The notes under the pieces were generated by a model, which saw nothing but the letters and a program-made list of their open reading frames with translations, did no database searches and had not been told where the DNA came from. The position numbers and the translations under genes were made by a program. Shown in pieces: positions 24,907 to 33,400 of a stretch of 64,000 bases of DNA. The stretch's first letter is position 1; every line of letters starts with the position of its first letter. Source of the DNA: Oscheius onirici (Eukaryota > Nematoda > Chromadorea > Rhabditida > Rhabditidae); NCBI GenBank assembly GCA_932521025.1, contig OW051472.1, forward strand, positions 1,922,001-1,986,000, written 5' to 3'.

Positions 24907-25310
24907 TTTAAAGGAAGCCTTCGGCTATGCCAAAAATGCCAAAACCGCTGCAGGACCATTTGGCATTGGTCCTGTCACGATCTTGCATATTTTACATTTT
25001 TCGACGCCTTACACTCGTTTTATCGTTTTCAAACAATGTTTATTCGATTCGGCATCAAATTTTACATCAGTTACGTCTATTCCGACATCAAAATTATTGT
25101 GCTTAGCAAATAAAAAAAATAGGAAAAAGCAGAAACGCTGTTTTCACATTTTCCTTCCAGTTTTTCTAGATTTTTGTTATTGGAATGTATGTATCTGATG
25201 TAAAATTTGGTGCCAAATTGATTAAACATGGTTTGGAAACGAAAAAACGAGTGTAAAACCTCAAAAGCGCGAAAATATAAATTTTGGGGGTTAGATCGTG
25301 TCGGGACCCG
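24907..25310. mobile_element. Diverged palindromic element
   Basis: The two halves are inverted relatives: 'acactcgttttatcgttttc' near 25010 against 'gaaacgaaaaaacgagtgt' near 25240, and 'catcaaattttacatcag' against 'ctgatgtaaaatttggtg'. It shares the overall plan of the preceding family but not its ends. Confidence 0.5.
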
Positions 25311-25526
25311 CTGTAATCGTGACCCCGTACAATTGGTCTCGTAACGATTTTTCGAAGCCGGAGACACGCTTTAAGATTTCTCGAAAGATACAGTGCTGAT
25401 AAGATGGTTAGTTAGTGTGAGATAGTTGGCAGATAATTGCTTGAAAAACTGTATTTGTTGTGTCTGTATATCTTAGAAGTACCAAAAATTGTGTCTGTGT
25501 ATCATATAAGTACCAATTCCGTGGAG

Positions 25527-25700
25527 ATATCAACTTCGTTTGAAAGTTCCAATACTTACAGTTGAGGTGAAGTATAAAAACACGAGCTGACCAAAAGAAA
25601 AGTTGTCGTTCGTCATTTTCGATGCATTCTTACGCTAATATCGAACTGAAAAAATAGGTGGGGAATGGCAAAAGATTGGGAAACATGGACATTTGGCAGA
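25527..25700 (+). repeat. Direct duplication, copy 2
   Basis: Partner of 23986-24215. A further phrase, 'agtaccaaaaattgtgtctg', just upstream resembles DNA downstream of copy 1, so the original unit may have been longer and later broken by insertions. Confidence 0.7.
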
Positions 25701-25954
25701 GATCGTGGGACCCAGAATACGCTATCTTGAGAATGAGTGATTGTCTAGGAAAAGTTAATCAAAAAATCAAAGAAAGTTCCAAGAAAATCTCAGAAAAAAG
25801 TTGCTAAAGTAAGTAGGTAGGCTGAGTAGTTGAGCCTGGGTATCACCGGGGCAACGGCGCCTTCCGACTCAATACAATAACGGACAATAATTAGCTTCAA
25901 TTCAAGGGTGACATATTGGAAAAATGAACGTCATTCAGGGGATTATGAACAAGA

Positions 25955-26045
25955 AACGAGAGGACGTGTGATCTGTTGAGTCTGTGGCTCAAAAGTTGAA
26001 GGCCACAACGAGATGAAGTGTGAACCGTGGAGAATGTGGCTTGAC
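25955..26045 (+). repeat. Two copies of the short 'GAACTGTCGAGTCTGTGG' motif
   Basis: Variants at about 25967-25990 and 26016-26040 are 50 bp apart and separated by 'aaggccacaacgagatgaag'. The same combination occurs at 39.98-40.06 kb, in reverse at 45.0-45.24 kb, and singly inside introns at 58-63 kb. Confidence 0.6.
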
Positions 26046-26472
26046 TTTTGGCAGTCACAAGAAAAGGTTAACTGTCTAGGTCTAATTTTTTGGTTGCCAC
26101 AGCGAAAAGAAGTATGGACTGTGTCAGATTTAGGAAAAAGTTCTAGAAAATATCGCACATGTCTCTGTGAGAGGGTGCGGTAAAATGCATTATGTCCTCG
26201 CCTCTCTTTCCCACAGAAAAAGTCGTGGTCTCACCTCCAAACACACACGTTTTTGGCGGTCATATTGGGACGGAGGCGAGAGAAAGTGCGCACGTATTAT
26301 ATTGAGCACCCGACACACAATAAGAGAGGGCTATCCTCGGCCCAAACGCAGCTGGACTCTCAAATTCCATAGATTGCAAAGAATTTCGGGTGTGTGAGGA
26401 TCAGTCTTTTGAACAGCGGGAAGCTGTCAAAGAGGAATGTAGGGGAGAGTTATTGGAGTGTTCCAATTGGTT

Positions 26473-26660
26473 CTCTATCCCTCTGTCTCCCAGCCTCCTT
26501 TCCTCAAACACAAAAGGACAAAAATCGGAGCACGAAGAGATTTATTATTCCGTATGTTCTTTTGAAAGTCCTTTTGAGTCTTCTACGGCTCCTATACGTC
26601 TTCGTCTTCCTCCTTCTCGGCCGGATTCTTCTTGCTCGCCGAGCGCAGGGTCGTGTTCGG
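26473..26660 (-). pseudogene. Extra 3' end of the EB1-like gene (left arm)
   Basis: The minus strand reads LRSASKKNPAEKEEDEDV and stop, then about 140 bp of 3' UTR with AATAATAAATCTCTTCGTGC. The full gene at 30225 ends LRSASKKNRAEREEEEDE with the same UTR. Similarity stops abruptly upstream at 'gaccggaccggacc'. Only the last 18 codons and UTR are present, so it cannot make a CH-domain protein. It marks an older duplication nested within the arm. Confidence 0.8.
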
Positions 26661-26959
26661 TCCGGTCCGGTCCAATTTTTGAATGGCGTCCGTCGCCGAA
26701 AAATTTCGCCTCGTGCCCCAGTATAGAAAAGAGTTCGAAGAAGGTGAAGGACCTCATTCTATCGCCTTTGCGCCTCATTCTATCCCTAGGATTGAATGAG
26801 ATGTAAAGAAATTGGGGGAAAAGAACGAGTGATCTGATGTTTACATTTTTATTTGTTCCTGTGGCCACATTTCTTATCCACAGTTCTCCTCGAAAAGTTT
26901 TGTCAACTGTCAAAAGATCCTGCAGACTTTTTCTCCCATCACTGGTCTATTATGGTTTA

Positions 26960-27190
26960 CCAACACCCTTGTATTTTGGTTGTACATTATTTTGATGGTA
27001 ATGACGCTTCATCAAGATCTGATCAAGATCTGGGAGTCTCTCAGGATCAGAGGAGTCCCACAACAGCTGGTCCAGCTCCTTCAACGTATCTACACAGCTT
27101 CGACGACGGAGATTAGGGTCAATGGAGCAAAGGTACATGTACCTATTCAACGAAGTGTCCGACAGGGCGATGTTCTCAGTCCACAACACG
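26960..27190 (+). mobile_element. Non-LTR reverse transcriptase fragment (left arm)
   Basis: The frame reads IWESLRIRGVPQQLVQLLQR then IYTASTTEIRVNGAKVHVPI and QRSVRQGDVLSP. This is the finger-palm region of non-LTR reverse transcriptases: the GVP...L...IY block and the (R)GVRQGDxLSP block. The catalytic YADD motif is not present, and the frame runs into unrelated DNA after LSPQ. It is a fragment about 75 codons long, not an active element. Confidence 0.75.
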
Positions 27191-27192
27191 GA

Positions 27193-27453
27193 AATAGGTG
27201 AAGGCGGAAATAGTCCCAGTAGATGTACGTAATGATGTTGCTCTTGACAAGCAGATTATGATGTCCCTGCATCTGCTCCGAGACGTTTTTAACGCCCGAC
27301 AGCTCTTCGAAAGCGTGGTGTGCACGGCGACGTCTTTCACCTAAATTGTTTTTCTTAATTTTCCTTCCTGGTTTGTGTGACTACCTTCAGCAGAATGGCC
27401 TTATGCACCTTCGGATCTAGTCCACGAACGAGAAAATTTTGTGCTGATGGCAT
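27193..27453 (-). pseudogene. Unrecognised gene X, exon fragments (left arm)
   Basis: Mirror of 55980-56240. Exon 27453-27385 encodes MPSAQNFLVRGLDPKVHKAI plus LLK, and the next segment from 27340 reads AFEELSGVKNVSEQMQGHHN in a frame that does not follow from the first exon. See the right-arm entry for the splice sites. Confidence 0.4.
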
Positions 27454-27636
27454 CTGAAAAAATTCTCAGTGTTTTAGAACAACAGTCTTCTAGTCGGACT
27501 GCCCAAAGAAAATGGCGAGGGAGCAGAGAGATAGTGAGGTATAGAGACGATCATAGACAGGCTGGCTCATCACAATGTATGGCTATTTTGAAATAACAAT
27601 TCGAGCAAACAGTAACCCTTTCAACTTTTCCTTTTT

Positions 27637-27800
27637 TTTAGTTCGGATGCTTACTGTAGATTCCATATTCCATACAGCCGAACAATGGGCGGCCCGGAAT
27701 TCATAGCGGCGGCGAAAAATGTCCGTGCGACATTAGAACAAAAGGATCTCGATATCTACAGGAAGTGGGACAAGCAGTTCGGACGCTTACTGAAGATTTT
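27637..27800 (+). pseudogene. figl-1 3'-end fragment (left arm)
   Basis: The frame [20 protein letters not shown] then LDIYRKWDKQFGRLLK parallels the C-terminus of intact figl-1 ([20 protein letters not shown]... [10 protein letters not shown]). The native stop codon is lost. Immediately upstream, 27637-27657 repeats the native terminus 'ttcggatgcttactgtag', so two partial copies abut. The AAA ATPase domain is absent. Confidence 0.85.
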
Positions 27801-27961
27801 TATAGGCCCCTTGTTCTCCCATTTTCTTTCCCCAAAACTCAGTTCGACTTCAAGAAACCGGTATTCTCATGTTCACATTCCCAACTTCATTTTTCCATGT
27901 TCTCACAACTCTCTCTCTCTTTTTGTATGATGCTCGGTAAGAAGTTTTCAATTTTCCTGTG

Positions 27962-28095
27962 TACTGATGGGGAGACTGACAGTATGAAGGAGAGACAGTA
28001 ACATTGAGAATAACAGCGAGTTACAGAAATATTGACAGTTACAGAAAGAGCGATTGACAGTAACAGTGAGAGAAAAACTGACTGGGAAAGATACA
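27962..28095 (+). repeat. Short minisatellite of 'gacagtaaca' words
   Basis: Imperfect repeats of 'attgacagttacagaaag' and 'gagacagtaacattgaga' fill this stretch. The related spacer copy at 32.9-33.1 kb lacks it, so it expanded or inserted after that duplication. Confidence 0.6.
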
Positions 28096-28460
28096 ACTAA
28101 CTGGGAGGTCTTGGAAACGATGTCAGTTCTTCAAAAAGGTATGTCAATAGCATTATCTCTATCACATACGATTTTTTTACGAAAATTAATGTGTGTTGTC
28201 CCTGTTGCTTTTGTTTTCTAAACGAAACATTTGTGCATAAAAATTACAGAGGTGAAAACTGAATTTTTACTCATTTTCAAGGTCTCTTTTTCTCGAAATA
28301 CGTATACCAAACTGTCGCACAAGATAAAAACAACGCTCAGTCTATTCTTCACCGAGTCTTACTTACCTGAAAACTAGTTAACAAAAAATTACAAATATGG
28401 AATTCGTATCCCTGAAGGAGCCATTTTTCGAACATTTTCTTACTATTATAGCGAACGCGA

Positions 28461-28801
28461 GGAGTAACCTTGTTGGATAGACGCACTAATGAGTGGTTAC
28501 ATGGAACGGTCAAGCTCCAAGATATCCGAGTCACGTGGATCAAAAGGAAGTGGAAATGGGCTCAGAAGATTGCCAACATGAAACACGCCCGCTGGACAAA
28601 AATCGTCAGTGAGTGGCTCCCTTGGAACGGTACAGAGCTGCTGGAATACCTAGAGCCAGATGGAAGGACGACTTGACAGCAGGATGTGGCGAAAACTGGA
28701 TGAGCGTTGCGGTTAGGACTCCCGATATTTTTAGACAAATCATGCAACGACATATCGAAATGATATGATTATCGAAATAAATAAATAAATAACTAAATAA
28801 A
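28461..28801 (+). mobile_element. 5'-truncated RTE-like insertion with target duplication (left arm)
   Basis: The element encodes a fragment KRKWKWAQKIANMKHARWTK plus IVSEWLPW, the same domain as the 4.2 kb copy but frame-broken downstream, and ends in an (AAAT)n-type tail, typical of RTE elements. It is flanked by the 13 bp duplication ATAGCGAACGCGA at 28448-28460 and 28802-28814. The paralogous sequence near 33.3 kb has a single ATAGTGAACGCGA and no insert, which is the empty site. This fixes both ends. Confidence 0.85.
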
Positions 28802-29464
28802 ATAGCGAACGCGAAACATTCCTAAAAAAAAAAAGCCAAGCTCATTGCTCTTTCTCTCCTACTCATGCTATCCAGTCTCTTTTTGCATGCTATTCTATCA
28901 GATCTGTTCTTTGTGCTGTGTTCTTTTTTGTGTTCTTCTATAACAAATTTGGTACAATCTGAAATGTCTCGGCCTCTTTTTCTAAGAGACATTTCTGTCG
29001 CGAATCCCTAGTTTCCCGAGTTTCTTCCTGTAAGTGAGTGCTTCTCTAGATGGAAAATCGACAAGATTCAGCAGGAAAAGTGCTCGAAACGAGAAAACAA
29101 GTTTGAAGATGATGAAAGATTCTAATGATTGAATGATGCACAAAGAAATTGGTTGAAGAACAAGTGCTCTTAGGTTTACATTTTTATTTGTTCCTGTGCC
29201 CACATGTAAGAATTCGACGACTTCTTTTTCATCACTTCACCTCCTTGATTGCCTGTTCGATACGTTCCCGATATAGACAATCCTTCGATCTCTCGAACTC
29301 GGATTTTGTATTCTCTTCTCCGTCATAGATACAAGTCCATATCCTGGAAACAGATGACGAGAATAGAAAAATGCCTAACCGTGTCTAGCAGATTGATCAA
29401 AAAACATACTGTACTTACCATACGAAAACTAACAAAAAAAAATTAAAAAAAGAAGATACGCCGC

Positions 29465-29882
29465 CTCTCGACCGCTTTTTTTACTTGTGTTTTCTTCTTT
29501 CTTTCGATCTCTTTTGATCCCTTCCCCAGTCAACCGATCTCTTTTGATATCTTCCCCAGTCAACCGATTTTTTTGATCCCTTCTGATCCCTTTTCTAGTC
29601 AACCGGTCCCTCCTAATCCCCTAGCGGTTAGGCGGACTTATCTAAACTATCTAAAGCGCAATGGTGTCTGTGGTGACAGATTTGGATGTTTGTTTGTCCG
29701 GGACCTCAAATTTTGGTGTATTGTTAAGAGTCGCCGTCTTCACCCAGACGACCCGGGTTCGACTCCTCTCTTCGCCAAATATTTTTGCTAAATTGTTTTG
29801 AGTAGGAAATAGAGTCCGCTAGGGGATTAGAGAAGGGATCAGAAGAGATCGGTTGACTGGGGAAGGATCAGAAGAGATCGAC
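29465..29882 (+). mobile_element. tRNA-Glu-like SINE with minisatellite flanks (left arm)
   Basis: The SINE head lies at 29639-29833 with 'cacccagacgacccgggttc'. To its right are two minisatellite units in direct orientation. To its left (29465-29630) are minisatellite units plus a tail ('ttacttgtgttttcttcttt') in reverse orientation. The reverse part is the 3' half of a second element, so two elements are joined head to head or the whole is a fold-back structure. Confidence 0.6.
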
Positions 29883-30224
29883 GTAATTGTGTTTATCGTA
29901 TTGCTGTGGTTCATACGAGAAACTTCAGTTACTGGAGCATTGAGAGTAATCAAGCAAATAATTGAACAGCATGAAAAGTTGCTACTCGCTGAAGTTTTTC
30001 AGCTGAAAAAAAATCTGCTTTAATTCAAAAAATGTGCTCCTATCTATGTTCTCCAAAAACTTCTCTCAACACGGACGGGCTATCAGGTGTATTCGCTGTC
30101 TCTTTGTCCCTCTGTCTGTCTCCCAGCCCCCTTTCCTCAAACACAAAAGGACAAAAATCAGAGCACGAAGAGATTTATTATTCCGTATGTTCTTTTGGAA
30201 GTCCTTTTGAGTCTTCAACGGCTC

Positions 30225-31456
30225 CTATTCGTCTTCTTCTTCCTCCCTCTCGGCCCGATTCTTCTTGCTCGCCGAGCGCAGAACCATGTTCCATTCGAAA
30301 TCCATCTGCCATTTCTTCGGAGTCTTTGGAGTTTTCGGAATCGCCGGCTCCTCCTCATCTTCTTCGTCATCCGGACCGGACTGCGTGTCGTCCGTCGCCT
30401 CTTGGGTCTCCTCGTCGGCCAAGAGCGACTCTTCCAGAAACTCTTCTTCTTCATCCTCCTCATCAGCCGGAATCGGGCTCAAGTCGGGCAGACTGTCCTG
30501 CGGCATCGGCGCCACATCCTCTGGCTCGTAGTCGTCAATTTCCGGAAGCGGAAAGATCGGAGTGTGGGTGATACGACGGGTCAGGCAGCGGTTGGAGGGC
30601 GTCTGGAAAGCACAAGGTTTATTCTTTGTCACGGACTCACCACTTCAGGAACACGAAAAAAGTGTTCTTCTTGTTCCACCAGTCTCTGCAGCTCCTCTTC
30701 CCAGACGATCCTGATCGGAGAGCAGGCGACCGATCTCTGCGTCGTCTGTTCCTCATTTTCGGCGAGGGTCTCCAGATGAGAGGGAGCTCTGGGACGAGAA
30801 GACATCAGAGGACGGAACGGCGTCTGCATTCTGCTGCGCGGTGTCGGCAGGTTGCTGATGTTGGATGGCTGGAAATGGTCGGGACCGCCGCCAGAGTGGA
30901 GGCTGTGGAAGGCGATGAACCAACGACAGAATTCAAAGGCCTGGACACTGGTCGGCTTGCTCATTTGCTCGATGTCGATCTCTTTTGGAAGCTTCAGAGC
31001 CATCAGGCCGTGCTGGAAGACCTTCCAGTTGTGCTGCTTGTCGCGGTCGGTCAGTCTGTCTCCCGTCTTCAGCTTCTTCGGATTGAGGGAGTCGGGGAAG
31101 AGCTGGGCCAGGAGACGGTAGTAGATGATGCCGGTAGAGAGTTCTTGTAGGGAGTGGCTCGTTCCGGTCAGCGGGATGAACTGGAAATATACAGTGTTAA
31201 CACAGAGAGACGGACTGAGAGACAGATGGACAGAGGGACAGGGAGACAGACAATGGAATCCACCGAGACACGAACGAGCGACTCTGGTAGAAATCTACCG
31301 ATGATTCTCCGGGAGACACAGTAAGACAAAAGTAGAAAGACAACAAAAAAACATAAGTAGACTCACCCAGCAGGCCATGGCACTCCTCGACATCGACTTG
31401 AACGGCTCCTTCACGGCGCAGTTGGCGACTTCAGGACGAGACGAGCGAGCGTCCAT
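30225..31456 (-). CDS. EB1-like calponin-homology protein (left-arm copy)
   Basis: Exons are 31456-31367 (30 codons), 31180-30641 (180 codons) and 30602-30225 (125 codons plus stop), all in phase 0, for a 335-residue protein. Residues about 26-130 resemble the EB1-type CH domain: LQELSTGIIYYRLLAQLFPD, then HNWKVFQHGLMALKLPKEID and FEFCRWFIAFHSLH match the conserved helices that bind microtubule ends. The rest is a Pro-, Ser- and Arg-rich linker and a very acidic tail (EEDEEEEFLEESLL, ending EEEEDE). The C-terminal EB1 dimerisation domain and EEY/F motif are not visible, so it may be a monomeric or divergent relative. The coding sequence, splice sites and about 950 bp upstream are the same as in the right-arm copy, so both copies could be expressed. 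Confidence 0.85.
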
Positions 31457-32074
31457 GCTCTCCGATGGCAAGTGTTGTTCTGTCTTTTGAAGAAGTTTTT
31501 GAAACTGGATTTTGATGTTTTGTTATATTTTCCTTTTTCAAAAAGTTTGAATATAAAGTTTTGTTTGGGAAAAGTTTGTAATTTCAATTAGCAGATGACT
31601 TTGTCAAGGACTTTGAAACTCTTTCGAAGCGAGAATTTGCTGTCTGGACAAAATAGGGCCTCGGATGAGAGCAAAGTGCCTTCGAAAACGCAGTTTTTTT
31701 CTTGAAGGCTATCGTGTCCCAGTTGCAAGAGGAGTAGTTCAAATAAGAACAAGAGAACCTATACGTGGTTTCAACCATCTTTGCAGCACTAATCACAGCC
31801 CAGTCTCCGAAGAAAATTGTTGTCCACCCTTTCATTATAGCGAATGTTCTTTTGGGAGGGATAAGAGAAGAATCATAGCCTAGAGAATCAGCTAGTATAT
31901 ACTGAATTCTTGAAACCTTTTCCCCTATTGATTAAACCTGATTCAACCAACTTCCTAGGGAAGCTTGTGAGATCAAGATGAAGTTTTACGCCGAGTGTAG
32001 TGTCATTCGATAGTCCTTGACAGGTGGATTCAGGGATGTCAGATTCTGGTTTGTAGTTCTTTTGTTGTCGTCCT

Positions 32075-32180
32075 GTCCTTTTTTCCTACTGTGCCTTCTG
32101 AAGAATCGTTGGTAGTTTTTACCGTGGTCTTTCTGTCCCTGTCTAAGTAGATTCCACTGAACTGTCACTCTGTCATTTCA
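32075..32180 (+). repeat. 105 bp direct repeat, copy inside the left arm
   Basis: This stretch ('ttcctactgtgccttctgaa'... 'ctgaactgtcactctgtcat') recurs at 32535-32640 with one visible mismatch. The second copy begins exactly where the arm ends. A weaker relative lies in intron 1 of the EB1-like gene. Confidence 0.85.
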
Positions 32181-32411
32181 GTCTTCCAAGACGATTTTTA
32201 TTACACAATTTTCATACAATTTTATATACTTAGTGGCTTTTAGGTTGAAAAATACAGAGAACCATATTCTTGGCACAAAATCATTGGAGTTTTTGGTAGG
32301 TGAAATGGGAGATTGGCACACACAAGATCAGACTAGAATTGTTCGAGATTATTGCTCTGGGTTCAGAGATGATTTTTTTCTTCGAAATTATTTTTAAGAA
32401 AAGTGAAAAAG

Positions 32412-32487
32412 TTAGTTGTCCTTCTTCATGAAAGCTCCAAACATTTCCACTGGGACCGGGAAGACGATCGTCGAGTTGTGCTCGGCC
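32412..32487 (-). pseudogene. Orphan last exon of the stomatin gene (left arm)
   Basis: Mirror of 50946-51021: the exon reads AEHNSTIVFPVPVEMFGAFM plus KKDN and stop, with the TTTTCAG acceptor intact just outside. No other stomatin exon lies next to it in this orientation. As it stands it is an isolated exon. After inversion of the spacer it would become the functional last exon. Confidence 0.9.
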
Positions 32488-32534
32488 CTGAAAATTTTTT
32501 TTCTTGCGCTGAACTGAATAACTTCCTCACACAT

Positions 32535-32640
32535 TTTTTTTCCTACTGTGCCTTCTGAAGAATCGTTGGTAGTTTTTACCGTGGTCTTTCTGTCCCTGTC
32601 TAGGTAGATTCCACTGAACTGTCACTCTGTCATTTAGATT
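32535..32640 (+). repeat. 105 bp direct repeat, copy at the arm/spacer boundary
   Basis: Partner of 32075-32180. Its start coincides with the last base shared by the two arms, within a run of T. It may have been involved in the rearrangement that formed the left arm. Confidence 0.85.
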
Positions 32641-32930
32641 CCGCAGTGGCAGGAGGCGCCAGGAGATGCCGGTCGTTTGCCAAAAGATTGCGCTCTGTAC
32701 GGAGACGAGCCACGGTGTACTGGGCCTTTTCCAGTTGTTGCTTCTGGCTCGCAGTCGACATTTCCTTAGTTTTTTTTCGGAGGCAAGCATTGCATGATTG
32801 AGTTGCTTCTCGACATCGTCCAGTGAATCGAAGCGGAGAAAATCGAGTGGATCTACCAGTGTTCTTACCCCGTCTCCGAGTTGCGGAGGCCCACAAGTCT
32901 CGCAGCAGACGATACACAACTAGTCCTTGT
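32636..32930 (-). pseudogene. Coiled-coil protein fragment with a frameshift
   Basis: The minus strand reads LVDPLDFLRFDSLDDVEKQL plus NHAMLASEKK, then after a run of eight A changes frame to KEMSTASQKQQLEKAQYTVA followed by RLRTERNLLANDRHLL and a stop. The second part has heptad spacing typical of a coiled coil. The frame change at the A run looks like a one-base indel in a former exon. I do not recognise the parent gene. Confidence 0.5.
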
Positions 32931-32939
32931 TTCTTATGG

Positions 32940-33400
32940 AAACTTATAGATTTTATCAATTTCATCCCCATATTCCATGTTCTCCATCTTTTTGTATGAT
33001 ATTCTGTGAAGAAACAGTTCAATTTCTTGGTTTGCTTTGATACATACTACTGCTTGTTTCTCCTGTTGCTCACTTTTGTTTTCTAAACGAAACATTTGTG
33101 CATAAAAATTACAAAGGTGAAAACTAAATTTCTACTCATTTTCAAGGCCTCTTTTTCTCGAAATAGGTATGCCAAACTGTCTCACAAGATAAAAACTGCT
33201 CAGTCTATTCTTCACTGATCTTACTTACCTGAAAACTAGTCAACACAAAATTGCAAATATCGAATTCGTCGAGAGCGGGGACCATTTATCGAACATCTTC
33301 TTACTATTATAGTGAACGCGAAACATTCCTAAAAAAAAAGCTAGAGTATCTAATGCTCGTTGCTCTTTCTCTCCTACTCACGCTATCCAGTCTGTTTTCG
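32940..33400 (+). repeat. Third copy of the figl-1 downstream segment, in the spacer
   Basis: It follows 27890-28900 in order ('tttttgtatgat', 'ctaaacgaaacatttgtgca', 'ttacttacctgaaaactagt', 'gcgaaacattcctaaaaaaa') with about 10% differences. It lacks both the minisatellite at 27.96-28.09 kb and the RTE insertion at 28.46-28.80 kb. It is an older, insertion-free relative of the arm sequence. Confidence 0.8.

Larger units (their letters stand above)
26243..32535 (+). repeat. Left arm of 6,293 bp inverted repeat
   Basis: Every position p in this arm pairs with 83,433 minus p in 50898-57190. About thirty open frames in each arm have identical translations and mirrored coordinates, so the arms have no net indels and are probably identical or nearly so. 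The outer edge was read directly: the arms agree up to 26243/57190 (a GTGTGT run) and then differ. At the inner edge they agree up to 32535/50898 and then differ. The arm contains a complete EB1-like gene, the last exon of the stomatin gene, a SINE, an RTE insertion and older gene fragments. Recent segmental duplication or an assembly artefact could explain it. Confidence 0.95.

Noticed and set aside
30032..30779. Long plus-strand frames of 179 and 230 codons in the left arm (and mirrors in the right)
   Set aside because: They are antisense shadows of the EB1-like exons and are rich in Arg, Ser and Pro, as expected from reading GC-rich coding DNA on the wrong strand.
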